A stretch of 64,000 bases of DNA, taken from the NCBI GenBank assembly GCA_002314445.1, contig DCFX01000035.1, positions 41,057 through 105,056 of the forward strand. The letters run 5' to 3'. Positions 32,517-41,487 of the stretch are shown here, in pieces. The translations under genes and the position numbers were made by a program. Under the pieces are notes generated by a model. It was not told the DNA's origin. It saw nothing but the letters and a program-made list of their open reading frames with translations, and made no database searches. The DNA is from Treponema sp. UBA1793 (GTDB lineage Bacteria > Spirochaetota > Spirochaetia > Treponematales > Treponemataceae). The first letter of the stretch is position 1, and each line of letters begins with the position of its first letter.

Positions 32517-33315
32517 TTCTCTGTTTCGTAAAATTCTAATTGCCGCTGCTCTTTTCGCGTCCGTATCTGTATCAGTTTCAGCGGAACGCATTTCTTTTTC
32601 TGCCGACAGCATGTCAGGAACGGCAGGAAGCACGTCCGACACGACGACGCTTGAAGGAGACGCATACGTCCTTACATCGTCAATGGAAATTTCGGCTGAT
32701 TCAATAACGATGAGCGGCCGGAATTTCCGGTACATAGAGGCGTCAGGCAGCATTGAAGGTAAAAACCTTGACACAAAGATGGAATTTAAATGCAACAGTC
32801 TCACATACGACAGAGAGACAAAAATAGTACTTCTCAAGGATTCTGTACATCTTGACGATACGGAAAACAGTGTTTCGGCAGATGCACAGATCATCGAATA
32901 TAATCAAAATACCGATACGGCCATAATGCAGATAGACATAACGCTCAAGCAGAAAGACAATGTGTGCAACGGTGCATATGCAGTATATCGCAAAAAGGAT
33001 CAGATGCTTGAATTAAGCGGCAATTCTCAAATCAAACAGGGAGCTGATACGTTCCGCGCACAGGAAATCACGTTAAACCTGGATACCCAGGAAATAACGC
33101 TTGACGGCCGCGTAAATGGTTCCGTCGTCGACGACAAGAGCAAAAAAGATGCTCAGCCGCCTGAAGACGGTGCCGGATTATCTGCAGACAAACAGCCGGG
33201 TGCGGCAGATGCAGTTCCGGGGAAAGATAAAACAGCCGGGGAACCGCCACCCGGAGACGACAGCAGCGGAATGCCTGATGGAAAAGCGGACAGCGGAACA
33301 GGAGCAGGACTATGA
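32506..33315 (+). CDS. lptA: LptA/OstA-like periplasmic LPS-transport protein
   Basis: A 269-residue protein with a signal peptide (about 1-28, ending SVSA-ER) and an OstA-like beta-jellyroll: strands such as TLEGDAYVLTSSMEISADSITMSG, LTYDRETKIVLLKDSVHL and QEITLNLDTQEITLDGRVNG. It is expected to bridge the periplasm between LptC and LptD. The last ~55 residues are a Pro/Gly/Asp-rich disordered tail not seen in typical LptA. The start is ATG 32506, with AAGGA 8 nt upstream, overlapping lptC by 11 nt; lptB overlaps its end by 4 nt. Confidence 0.8.
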   Translation: MGTDSLFRKILIAAALFASVSVSVSAERISFSADSMSGTAGSTSDTTTLEGDAYVLTSSMEISADSITMSGRNFRYIEASGSIEGKNLDTKMEFKCNSLTYDRETKIVLLKDSVHLDDTENSVSADAQIIEYNQNTDTAIMQIDITLKQKDNVCNGAYAVYRKKDQMLELSGNSQIKQGADTFRAQEITLNLDTQEITLDGRVNGSVVDDKSKKDAQPPEDGAGLSADKQPGAADAVPGKDKTAGEPPPGDDSSGMPDGKADSGTGAGL

Positions 33316-34130
33316 ACGATAACGAGAACGAGAACAGCGGAACAGCCGCCGGACAGGAAACTGATTCTTCGGCCGCCGCGGCAGATACGGCACCGCAGGC
33401 CAATTTCCACACACTCCGCGTTTCAAGTCTCTACAAAACATTCGGGCGCAAAAAAGTCGTACAGGGAATCGATTTTTCAATGAATACCGGCGAAGTTCTC
33501 GGGCTGCTCGGCCCGAACGGTTCCGGAAAAACAACAACATTCTACATGATAGTCGGATTTTACAAGCCGACAGCCGGAGAAGTATTTCTGGACGGCATCC
33601 AGCTTACATCCCTTCCCATGCACAAACGCGCCCGCCTCGGTATTTCCTATCTGCCGCAGGAACCGTCCGTATTCCGGAAGCTTACAGTTGAGGAAAACAT
33701 ATGGTCAATTCTGGAAACCCGGAAGGATTTGACACGGGAAGAAAAAAAAGCCCATCTTGAAGAACTTATAGACGAATTCGACATACAGCGTATACGGAAA
33801 CAGTCCGCATTTACGCTTTCGGGAGGCGAGCGGCGACGGACAGAAATTGCACGCTCGCTTGCCATCGAGCCGAAATTCCTGCTGCTTGACGAACCGTTTG
33901 CAGGAATCGATCCTATTGCCGTTGCCGATATCAAAGGCATGATAAATCTGCTTGCGGCACGGGGAATCGGTGTGCTCATAACCGACCATAACGTGCGGGA
34001 TACGCTGGAAATAACGAACAGGGCCATCATAATCAGCACCGGACAGATTATGATGCAGGGATCGAAACAGGAAATTCTTGCCTCGCCTGTCGCACGGGAA
34101 ATATACCTCGGTAAAGATTTTTCAATGTAA
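33312..34130 (+). CDS. lptB: LPS export ABC transporter ATP-binding protein
   Basis: A 272-residue ATPase that drives LptFG. Walker A GPNGSGKTT, Q-loop YLPQEPSVF, signature LSGGERRRTEIARSL, Walker B FLLLDEPFAGIDP and the switch His in ITDHN are all present, and the YLPQEPSVFRKLTVEENI region is characteristic of LptB. An extra ~35-residue acidic, Ala-rich N-terminus precedes the domain; an internal start is possible, but none has a better ribosome site. LptF and LptG are not in this window. It is last in the pyrG-lptCAB unit. Confidence 0.92.
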   Translation: MNDNENENSGTAAGQETDSSAAAADTAPQANFHTLRVSSLYKTFGRKKVVQGIDFSMNTGEVLGLLGPNGSGKTTTFYMIVGFYKPTAGEVFLDGIQLTSLPMHKRARLGISYLPQEPSVFRKLTVEENIWSILETRKDLTREEKKAHLEELIDEFDIQRIRKQSAFTLSGGERRRTEIARSLAIEPKFLLLDEPFAGIDPIAVADIKGMINLLAARGIGVLITDHNVRDTLEITNRAIIISTGQIMMQGSKQEILASPVAREIYLGKDFSM

Positions 34131-34185
34131 AAAGCTTAAAACACCCTCTAAATCTCTATGAAGTAAGGATTTTCATTCTTTCAGT

Positions 34186-34214
34186 TTGACATTCTGAAAA
34201 GGTTACGTTACTAT
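34186..34214 (+). promoter_or_regulatory. Promoter of rny
   Basis: TTGACA (34186-34191), 17-nt spacer, TACTAT (34209-34214). This gives a leader of about 35 nt carrying AAGGAG before the GTG start, a conventional leadered unit in contrast to many neighbours. Confidence 0.8.
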
Positions 34215-34255
34215 GTAAAGTGAACTATTCCATAATATGTGTAAGGAGAAAATAA

Positions 34256-35791
34256 GTGAATTTAACAATAGTTTTATTCATTGTTCTCCCGGTCGCAGGA
34301 ATTGTTCTTGGATGGACTATTCGATGGCTTTATGCCAGATTTCAACTATCTGCGTCAGAACAAAAGGCAGAACGTGTAAAACAGGATGCAATCAGGGAAG
34401 CAGAAGCACAGAAAAAAGAGATTTTGCTCAATGCAAAAGATGAACTCATTCGGGAACGAAACCAGCAGGAACGGGAAAACAGAGACCGCCGGGCAGAAAT
34501 ACAGCGTTATGAGGCCCGCGTAACAAAGAAAGAAGAACTTCTTGATCAGCGTACAACAGAATACGACAAGAAGGACAAGGAACTTGCAGAGCGTACCGAT
34601 GCCCTGCAGAAGCGCGAAACATCTGTTCAGGCGCAGGAAGAAGAATACAGGAAAGAACTTGAACACATTTCAGGTCTTTCGCAGCAGCAGGCAAAAGAGC
34701 TGATCATTAAAGATCTTGAGAATGATGCGCGTCACGACGCACAAGTCCTTCTCAATAAAATCGAACAGGAAGCTCAGCTTTCTGCGGAAAAGAAAGCCAG
34801 GGACGTCCTTGTTACGACGATACAGCGTCTTGCTCCTGAAGTTACAAGCGACATCACCGTTACGACAGTCTCTCTGCCGAGCGATGAAATGAAAGGACGC
34901 ATTATCGGAAGGGAAGGACGCAACATCAGAACGCTGGAAACGCTTACCGGCGTAGACATTATTATCGACGATACGCCTGAAGCTGTTGTCATTTCATGTT
35001 TTGATCCGGTGCGCAAGGAAATTGCAAAAGATTCGCTTGAACGGCTTATCTCCGACGGACGTATTCATCCTGCACGCATTGAGGAAATCGTGCAGAAAGT
35101 GACGCACGAAGTTCAGAACAAGATTTATGAGGAAGGTGAAAAGGCTCTTTTCGATCTTGGTATTCACAACATGAGTACCGACGGCGTAAAGGCGCTCGGA
35201 CGCCTGTACTTCCGTACAAGTTACGGCCAGAATGTGCTGATCCACTCAAAAGAAGTGGCAATGATTGCATCAATGCTCGCTGCGGAGATTGGAGGAGACA
35301 GGGAACTCGCAAAGCGTGCTGCCGTTCTCCACGATATCGGTAAAGGTGCTGAAAGCGACAGCGATCAGAACCATGCAGAAGTCGGAGCGGAGATGGCGCG
35401 CAAAATGGGTGAAGATCCCCGTGTCATCAATGCAATCGCAGCGCATCATAACGACGTAGAGGCAACAAGCATTGAAGCCATATTCGTTCAGATTGCCGAT
35501 GCTATTTCGGCCGCACGTCCGGGTGCACGCCGTGAGACTATTGACAACTATGTAAAACGGCTCGAGAACCTTGAGCAGATTGCAGAAAGATTTCCGGGTG
35601 TTGAAAAGGCATATGCCATTCAGGCCGGACGTGAACTGCGCATCCTTGTCGACAATGCAAAAATCGCGGACGATGAAGTAAAATCGCTTGCACAGAACAT
35701 AGCAAAGCAAATCGAATCGGATTTGCGTTATCCGGGAAGGATCAGAATTACGATGATCCGCGAAACACGCATCGTAGAATACGCAAGATAA
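34256..35791 (+). CDS. rny: Ribonuclease Y
   Basis: A 511-residue endoribonuclease that initiates mRNA decay at the inner membrane. An N-terminal membrane helix (about 3-22) is followed by a long coiled coil (about 30-190), a KH domain with the GREG loop in RIIGREGRNIRTLE (about 205-265), and an HD domain with catalytic VLHDIGKG plus AAHHND. The length matches the family. The start is GTG at 34256 with AAGGAG 8 nt upstream. It is a single-gene unit with a clear promoter and terminator. Confidence 0.96.
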   Translation: MNLTIVLFIVLPVAGIVLGWTIRWLYARFQLSASEQKAERVKQDAIREAEAQKKEILLNAKDELIRERNQQERENRDRRAEIQRYEARVTKKEELLDQRTTEYDKKDKELAERTDALQKRETSVQAQEEEYRKELEHISGLSQQQAKELIIKDLENDARHDAQVLLNKIEQEAQLSAEKKARDVLVTTIQRLAPEVTSDITVTTVSLPSDEMKGRIIGREGRNIRTLETLTGVDIIIDDTPEAVVISCFDPVRKEIAKDSLERLISDGRIHPARIEEIVQKVTHEVQNKIYEEGEKALFDLGIHNMSTDGVKALGRLYFRTSYGQNVLIHSKEVAMIASMLAAEIGGDRELAKRAAVLHDIGKGAESDSDQNHAEVGAEMARKMGEDPRVINAIAAHHNDVEATSIEAIFVQIADAISAARPGARRETIDNYVKRLENLEQIAERFPGVEKAYAIQAGRELRILVDNAKIADDEVKSLAQNIAKQIESDLRYPGRIRITMIRETRIVEYAR

Positions 35792-35808
35792 TTCGGCAGT
35801 ACAGGTAA

Positions 35809-35840
35809 CAAAAAAGTCCGCAGTTATGCGGACTTTTTTT
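35809..35840. terminator. Bidirectional Rho-independent terminator
   Basis: A stem of at least 12 bp (35811-35822 with 35827-35838) encloses a GTTA loop, with an A-run before and a T-run after. It serves rny on the plus strand and the beta-barrel gene on the minus strand. Confidence 0.92.
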
Positions 35841-35857
35841 ATGCTTCAAAAAGAATA

Positions 35858-36439
35858 TCAGAGTTCAAGCGAAATATAGCCGGCAAATATATTATCGTAC
35901 ATATTGTCTCCGCAGGGCATAAAACGGTAATAAAATCCTACCGCCGGGATATATTTTTTGTTGAGCAACTTGGAAAAATCATATTCTAGTCCGATCCGGA
36001 AGCCATTGCCCCACTTTGCGTTCGATTTCACAGAATCTCCGTCCGTTGTATTATAAAAATCGCTGCGGCTGCCCAGTGCATATGCACATGAAACGGCAAA
36101 TCCTTTTGAAAAAGGATATACCTTCATTCCAAGTAAAAACGCATAGCCGAAATGATACGAATAAAATCCGTCATTCCAGAGAAAATCTGTCAGTATATCG
36201 GCACCTGCAAATATGTGCACAGGTTCAACAGGTTTGTAAAAAATATCCCCGCTGAAACCTACAATAATCCGTTTATAGCCGTTTGTATTTGTAATGGAAG
36301 AGACAGAGTCGTTTGTTGTCTTTCCATAAGACGGATATCCGGAAGTCAGCCCAAGGTCAAATCCGATTACTGACGCATTCTCTGCAAAAAGAGACACGCC
36401 GAACAGAAAAAATGCTGCAATGACAATAATACGCTTCAT
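35858..36439 (-). CDS. Small outer-membrane beta-barrel-like protein
   Basis: A 193-residue protein with a signal peptide (about 1-19, ending SLFA-EN). The rest alternates glycine/aromatic strands (for example YSYHFGYAFLLGMKVYPF, GNGFRIGLEYDF, PAVGFYYRF) as in small barrels of 8-10 strands. GAGGAG lies before the ATG. It follows the double-domain aldolase gene by 19 nt, so the two may be co-transcribed. The function is unknown; an outer-membrane or periplasmic-facing porin-like role is inferred. Confidence 0.6.
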   Translation of the reverse strand: MKRIIVIAAFFLFGVSLFAENASVIGFDLGLTSGYPSYGKTTNDSVSSITNTNGYKRIIVGFSGDIFYKPVEPVHIFAGADILTDFLWNDGFYSYHFGYAFLLGMKVYPFSKGFAVSCAYALGSRSDFYNTTDGDSVKSNAKWGNGFRIGLEYDFSKLLNKKYIPAVGFYYRFMPCGDNMYDNIFAGYISLEL

Positions 36440-36458
36440 CAGTACTCCTCACTTTGTT

Positions 36459-37739
36459 TCACTTTAAATTAAATGCTTTATCAAGGTCAACAACATCGCC
36501 GCCGCTTATGTGCACTATATCGCCAAGAGCCCGGGCTGCTATGACCGATTCAGCTGCATAATCAGCCACTTCCATTCTGTCGAATGCTTTCACAATCGTT
36601 GTGCCAATCGTTACCAGACAGGTGTTCTTTACAATCAGTGCCGGACATGATTTCTGAAGCAATGACGCGGCTTTTTCCGGAGCGGCAAAGAACTCCGCCC
36701 GGGAGAGCGTTTTTATATCGACAAGCATCATGTACGTTTCGGGAATAAGCTTAGGATCAAACACGGTACTGCATATTGTAAACGCGCCGATATTCGGAGG
36801 AAGCGAGCTCGTAACGGCCTTTATGTCCCTGTGCTGCTTATACACAAGGCTGTGAAAATAAGCGGAGTCGGCCGGCACTTTCCCCTCTTCAGAACGCCCT
36901 TCCATGACAAGCACCAGATCCTGCGCTTCAATATATTCCCGGTCCCCTGCCTCGGGCGTAATAACAAACGATCCGTCGGAAAGAGCCGCGGAATACACCC
37001 CCAGCGCGCCGGTGAACAAATGCTGGCGGCACGCACGGTGGATATACTCAATAAGTTCTCTGCGGACAGCGCATTCTTCCGCTGTCGGTTCCGTACGGGA
37101 AAACGTACCATACGCTGGAAACAATGCGGTACCGGATGAAAAGCAGTTTTTGCTGTCAACAGAACCGAGGCGGAGCGCATTCAGCTCAATTTTTGCAAAA
37201 TTTTCAAGCGTTTCAAATATACGGTACGACTTAAAAATATCATCTGTACCGATACAGATGCCGTGGTTTTCCAGTTCGACAGTCTGGCATCCATCTTTAA
37301 ATTTTCCGGAAATATATTCTCCGAGTTTTGTGCTTCCGGGTACGGCATACGGTGCCATGCCGATTCTGCCGCAAAGCTGCTGTATTTCAGGAATAAGTGC
37401 GACGTGCGGAATTTTACGTACAAGTGAAAAAGTGATAAGGGCGGGAGGATGGGCGTGAAACACAGTCTTTATGTCAGGGCGCATTTCGTATACAGAGCGG
37501 TGAAATGGAAGCTCCATCGAAGGTGCATGAGGGCCGTCCACCGTTCCGTCTGCCTTTACACACATAATATCCGCACGCGTAAGGGCACCCTTGTCGTAAC
37601 CGCCCGGCGTTATCCAGATATCGCCCTTTTCATCGATTATGGAAAGATTTCCACCGGACGTACTCGTCATTCTATTGGAATACACCCGGTTCATCACCAA
37701 CACAAGCTTGTCTGCGGGATGCATCATTTCGTTTTTCAT
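36459..37739 (-). CDS. Class II aldolase/adducin-family protein, two domains with the second degenerate
   Basis: A 426-residue fusion of two aldolase_II domains. Domain 1 (about 8-200) keeps the zinc and catalytic residues of fuculose-phosphate aldolase-type enzymes: Glu76 (SMELPFH), His95 and His97 (HAHP) and His159 (ENHG). Domain 2 (about 225-420) aligns along its length, but these positions are lost: SSLPPN at HAHP, KNTC at ENHG, and no Glu in DSAYFH. Domain 1 should be an aldolase or epimerase on a sugar phosphate; domain 2 is probably structural or ligand-binding. It lies behind the alpha-galactosidase gene but has its own -10 (TATACT, 37752-37747), 7 nt from the ATG, without Shine-Dalgarno. 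Confidence 0.82.
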   Translation of the reverse strand: MKNEMMHPADKLVLVMNRVYSNRMTSTSGGNLSIIDEKGDIWITPGGYDKGALTRADIMCVKADGTVDGPHAPSMELPFHRSVYEMRPDIKTVFHAHPPALITFSLVRKIPHVALIPEIQQLCGRIGMAPYAVPGSTKLGEYISGKFKDGCQTVELENHGICIGTDDIFKSYRIFETLENFAKIELNALRLGSVDSKNCFSSGTALFPAYGTFSRTEPTAEECAVRRELIEYIHRACRQHLFTGALGVYSAALSDGSFVITPEAGDREYIEAQDLVLVMEGRSEEGKVPADSAYFHSLVYKQHRDIKAVTSSLPPNIGAFTICSTVFDPKLIPETYMMLVDIKTLSRAEFFAAPEKAASLLQKSCPALIVKNTCLVTIGTTIVKAFDRMEVADYAAESVIAARALGDIVHISGGDVVDLDKAFNLK

Positions 37740-37746
37740 ATGGAAA

Positions 37747-37752
37747 AGTATA
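37747..37752 (-). promoter_or_regulatory. -10 element of the aldolase gene
   Basis: TATACT on the minus strand ends 7 nt before the ATG at 37739. The expected -35 region is only T-rich, so this is a weaker candidate. Confidence 0.4.
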
Positions 37753-37784
37753 TCACTTCTCTTTAGAAAAAAAAACGAGACCGA

Positions 37785-40007
37785 TTATGCACGCTCCAGG
37801 ACGATTTGAACGCTCTGGCCGCATTCAGGAATAAAACTGATATACAGACCAGCATTCATCAGTTCCGCACCTCCATACAACTGCCCCTTTTCTCCCGGTA
37901 TATACATATTTGGCTTACGGACACTTGATTCAGTCACGCGATACATCATATTTTCGTCAAGACCGCGCAGTCGTATATTTTCAGGAGGCACGTTTGATTC
38001 AGCATAGGTCCATACAACGATTAAAACAATCTGACTGCCGTCTTTAGCAACATTTTCCCATGCACTGTAATTGGTTACCTCGTCCGGAGATTTTTCAGAC
38101 CACGGCGTTTCAAGCCGGTACAAATCACCAAACTGGACTGTATGTCGAATTTTTTTATATAGCTGTACCTGCTCACTGATCTGAGTAAGCTCCGCATCCG
38201 TTAATCCTGTGAGATCAAGTTCATAACCGAAAACACCTGCCATTGCAACATGCGCACGTTGTTCAAGTGGTGTTACTCTTCCTGTCTGCTGGTTTGGAAC
38301 GATAGATACGTGACATGACATACAGCACGCAGGGTAGACAATACTTGTCCCCATCTGAATCTGTACCCGCGAAAGGGCGTCGGTATTATCGCTCGCCCAA
38401 GTCTGCGGCATATAATACAACATTCCCGGATCAAAACGGCCGCCACCGCCTGAACACGACTCAAACAAAATATAGGGAAAGCGTGTCGTAAGAGTTTCAA
38501 GCAGACGATACAATCCAAGTATATACATATGTGAAATTTGTTGACTTACTTCAGTAGGGCATCTGTTGTAATCCCATTTTACATACGATATATCAGCAGA
38601 TGAAAACACATCGATAAAAACTTCTTCAAGATACGACACGACCTCATCTCGGGAAAGATCCAGTACACATTGATTCCGCCCGAGAGTTCTGCTTCTTCCG
38701 TCAATATGTATACACCAGTCAGGATGTAAACGATACAAGTCACTGTCAGGTGAAATCATTTCAGGCTCTACCCAGAGACCGAATCCAAGTCCACATTTAT
38801 TCATGCCGTCCGCAATGGCGGAAATTCCTCCCTGAAGCTTTATTTCATTTACATTCCAATCACCGAGTGAACTATGGTCATTGTTGCGCTTTCCGAACCA
38901 ACCGTCGTCGAGCACAAATAGCTCCATCCCTGATTTTACGCCTGAAGCTGCAAGATTAAACAATTTCTCCGGTGTAAAATCAAAAAAAGTTGCTTCCCAG
39001 TTATTAATTACAATCGGACGCTCTTTTGTTTTCCATGTACCGCGGCACAGATTGTTTCTATATAAATCGTGATAGATACGGCTCATGCCTCCGAGTCCGT
39101 TCTCAGAACGTACCATGACTACTTCTGGAGAGCAGAATGATTCACCCGATTTCAAAGTCCATGAGAAGCTGTCTGGATTAAGTCCGACCTGCACACGCGT
39201 CATATTGAACTGATCAGCTTCAACCTGTGCAGTAAAATTTCCGCTGTATACAAAACTGAATCCGAATACCTCTCCGTTATTCTCATCTGCATTCTGTGCA
39301 AGAAGCGCAATAAAAGGATTCTGCTGATGACTGCTCATTGCACGTCTACTGTCGATTCCCAGAAGCCCCGGTTCGATACGGCGCAGTATTACATGACGCT
39401 CCCGGGCATGCGCTCCTGAAAGCTGCAGCATTTTGTAACGTGTACCAAAGAAATCAATACTTGTACTCATAATCCGGCGGAGTAAAACAGGTTCTCCTCT
39501 GTTTTGCACAACCGTGTGGCGGCAGATCACATCATATGTATTCCATACAGTATAACACAGGGTCACAACAAGGCCTGTCTTCGTATCCTCCAAATCTATT
39601 TCAAGTGTATCGGCATCGTTTTCGTCGCAGACATACGTTGCAGGAAGTCCCTGCAGTAATGGCTTTCCCTGTATAATCCTATAAGTTTTATACAGCAAAT
39701 CAAGCACATTCGAACCATCCTGAAGATCCGCTTCAAGTGCCGCCATCCGGAAGTCACCTCTTCCCGCAGATGGGTACTCAGACGGTTGTGAATCATGCGA
39801 AAATACAGACTGTCCGTACGTTTCTGCAGGATTTGGTGAAAACGAATGATCAAGAACCGGTGGGACACACAGATCAGACCAGTTTGTTATTCTTCTGAAC
39901 CAGCCGCCATGTAAAAGATACAAACCGCTGAAAATACGGATTACATATGTTGAGCCGGGAGTGTTGAGCAGAAAAACCTGTTTGTCTGCATCAAAAATAA
40001 TACTCAT
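37785..40007 (-). CDS. Alpha-galactosidase, GH36 family
   Basis: A 740-residue cytoplasmic glycoside hydrolase without a signal peptide. The N-terminal beta-sandwich is followed by the TIM barrel with DDGWFGKRN and nucleophile motif KWDYNR (Asp479). Then come ESCSGGGGRFD and the acid/base loop SDNTDA (Asp540/Asp543), and a C-terminal beta domain. It releases galactose from melibiose or raffinose-type sugars. It follows three genes of a sugar ABC importer with a GGGGGA Shine-Dalgarno, so imported galactosides are probably cleaved inside the cell. Length and motifs match the ~730-residue bacterial GH36 group. Confidence 0.93.
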   Translation of the reverse strand: MSIIFDADKQVFLLNTPGSTYVIRIFSGLYLLHGGWFRRITNWSDLCVPPVLDHSFSPNPAETYGQSVFSHDSQPSEYPSAGRGDFRMAALEADLQDGSNVLDLLYKTYRIIQGKPLLQGLPATYVCDENDADTLEIDLEDTKTGLVVTLCYTVWNTYDVICRHTVVQNRGEPVLLRRIMSTSIDFFGTRYKMLQLSGAHARERHVILRRIEPGLLGIDSRRAMSSHQQNPFIALLAQNADENNGEVFGFSFVYSGNFTAQVEADQFNMTRVQVGLNPDSFSWTLKSGESFCSPEVVMVRSENGLGGMSRIYHDLYRNNLCRGTWKTKERPIVINNWEATFFDFTPEKLFNLAASGVKSGMELFVLDDGWFGKRNNDHSSLGDWNVNEIKLQGGISAIADGMNKCGLGFGLWVEPEMISPDSDLYRLHPDWCIHIDGRSRTLGRNQCVLDLSRDEVVSYLEEVFIDVFSSADISYVKWDYNRCPTEVSQQISHMYILGLYRLLETLTTRFPYILFESCSGGGGRFDPGMLYYMPQTWASDNTDALSRVQIQMGTSIVYPACCMSCHVSIVPNQQTGRVTPLEQRAHVAMAGVFGYELDLTGLTDAELTQISEQVQLYKKIRHTVQFGDLYRLETPWSEKSPDEVTNYSAWENVAKDGSQIVLIVVWTYAESNVPPENIRLRGLDENMMYRVTESSVRKPNMYIPGEKGQLYGGAELMNAGLYISFIPECGQSVQIVLERA

Positions 40008-40078
40008 ACAATTCCCCCAATTTATATTATTAATTTAAAAACCGACGGACGAATGATTCATCCGCCGGAAATACAATA

Positions 40079-41422
40079 CTACTTGAACAGAGCATTTACT
40101 TCTGCATTTGCAGAGCTCAATGCGGCGCTCTCTTCTTCTTCTCCCAGAGATATTTTGTCAAAAGCTCGAGTCATTATTTCTGTTACTTTTGTTGCATTAT
40201 CAAGTACGGGATATACAAATGTACAATCAGGATCAGCAGCTTCATCGGTAAAGGCCTTTACATTGATACCTTTGTCAGCATAAGTCTTGAGCGCTGCATC
40301 CACGCCACTCTGGATTGCAGGAAATACGACTCCATAAGAACCGACAATTTTCTGTGCTTCTTCCGAAGCAAGAAATTTCACCCATTGCCAGGCCTCTTCG
40401 GAATGTTTTGTACCAGCCCAGATTGAATCAGCAAGACCATTTGTCATGCTGCGCCTGCCTTCAGGGCCTTTGGGCAACAGTGCAAAACCGACAGGAATCG
40501 CTCCATTCGATACATATGTTCCTATCATCCATGAGCCATCCAACAAAGTTGCAGCCTTTCCTGAAAAGAGCAGCGTATTAGCTCCATTATTAGTATCTGC
40601 ATACGGAGCTTCAAATCCCTTAAGTTCCATCCTGTGCAGCCATTTTATGGTAGCAATAAAACGGGGATCGTCATAATGATAGGAATGATTATAAAGTCCG
40701 TCTGTATACATCCATCCTGTAGAAACGGCGAATGAACTGAACTGCCCTTGTCCGCGGTCATCACTGTGATTTAGTGCAAAGCCATATTGAGCTACATTAT
40801 TTTTATCAAATTTTGGATCAAGTCCGTTACGTCCCGATGAATCAATCGAAAGTTCTGCGATAAATTTTTCAAATGTTCCTCCATCTGCTGGGTTCCATGT
40901 AAGATTATTCGCTTCTGCCTCCGTAATACCGGCTTTTTTTAGTGCATCAATATTATAAACAATAGCAATTGTATCCCAATCCTTTGGGAGTCCGTAGCAC
41001 TTCCCGTCTTCGGTCTGCCACAACTTCTCAAGGCCATTTAAATAAATCGATGCATCCACATTATCTCTTTTGATATATGAAGTAAGATCAATAAGCTGCT
41101 CTTTATTTGCAAATTCTTTAAATTTGGCAAGGTGATCTGTAAATACATCACTTGCAGAACCTCCTACCATCTCCGTCTGCAAACCTGTCCAGTAATCACC
41201 CCAACCAAGTTGTGTAATTTCAATTTTAATATCCGGATTTTTTTGCATAAACACATCGGCACATTTCTGATATGCCGGTAACTGAGCCGAATCCCATAAC
41301 TCGTACTTTATCGTCACCGGACCTGACGATTTTTCCGTCCTGTTTTTACTACTGCATGATGCAGTAAAAAAAGAAACTGCCGCAATGAATATGCATGCTG
41401 CTCCAGCAACTGTTTTCTTCAT
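40079..41422 (-). CDS. Sugar ABC transporter substrate-binding lipoprotein
   Basis: A 447-residue family-1 extracellular solute-binding protein. The signal peptide ends in lipobox FTASC (Cys23). The mature part shows typical motifs such as YELWDSAQLPAYQKCADVF near the start, WGDYWTGLQTEMVGGSASDVF, FSGKAATLLDGSWMIG, and ASEEAQKIVGSYGVVFPA near the end. It is probably anchored to the outer face of the inner membrane and delivers galactosides to the two permeases. AGGAGG lies before the ATG. The cognate ATPase gene is not in the operon; a shared MsmK-type ATPase elsewhere is expected. Confidence 0.9.
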   Translation of the reverse strand: MKKTVAGAACIFIAAVSFFTASCSSKNRTEKSSGPVTIKYELWDSAQLPAYQKCADVFMQKNPDIKIEITQLGWGDYWTGLQTEMVGGSASDVFTDHLAKFKEFANKEQLIDLTSYIKRDNVDASIYLNGLEKLWQTEDGKCYGLPKDWDTIAIVYNIDALKKAGITEAEANNLTWNPADGGTFEKFIAELSIDSSGRNGLDPKFDKNNVAQYGFALNHSDDRGQGQFSSFAVSTGWMYTDGLYNHSYHYDDPRFIATIKWLHRMELKGFEAPYADTNNGANTLLFSGKAATLLDGSWMIGTYVSNGAIPVGFALLPKGPEGRRSMTNGLADSIWAGTKHSEEAWQWVKFLASEEAQKIVGSYGVVFPAIQSGVDAALKTYADKGINVKAFTDEAADPDCTFVYPVLDNATKVTEIMTRAFDKISLGEEEESAALSSANAEVNALFK

Positions 41423-41487
41423 ATATTTTCCTCCTGAAAATAAAAACCAATGTTAAATAATTCCGGCAACAGACTACCGGATACCTG

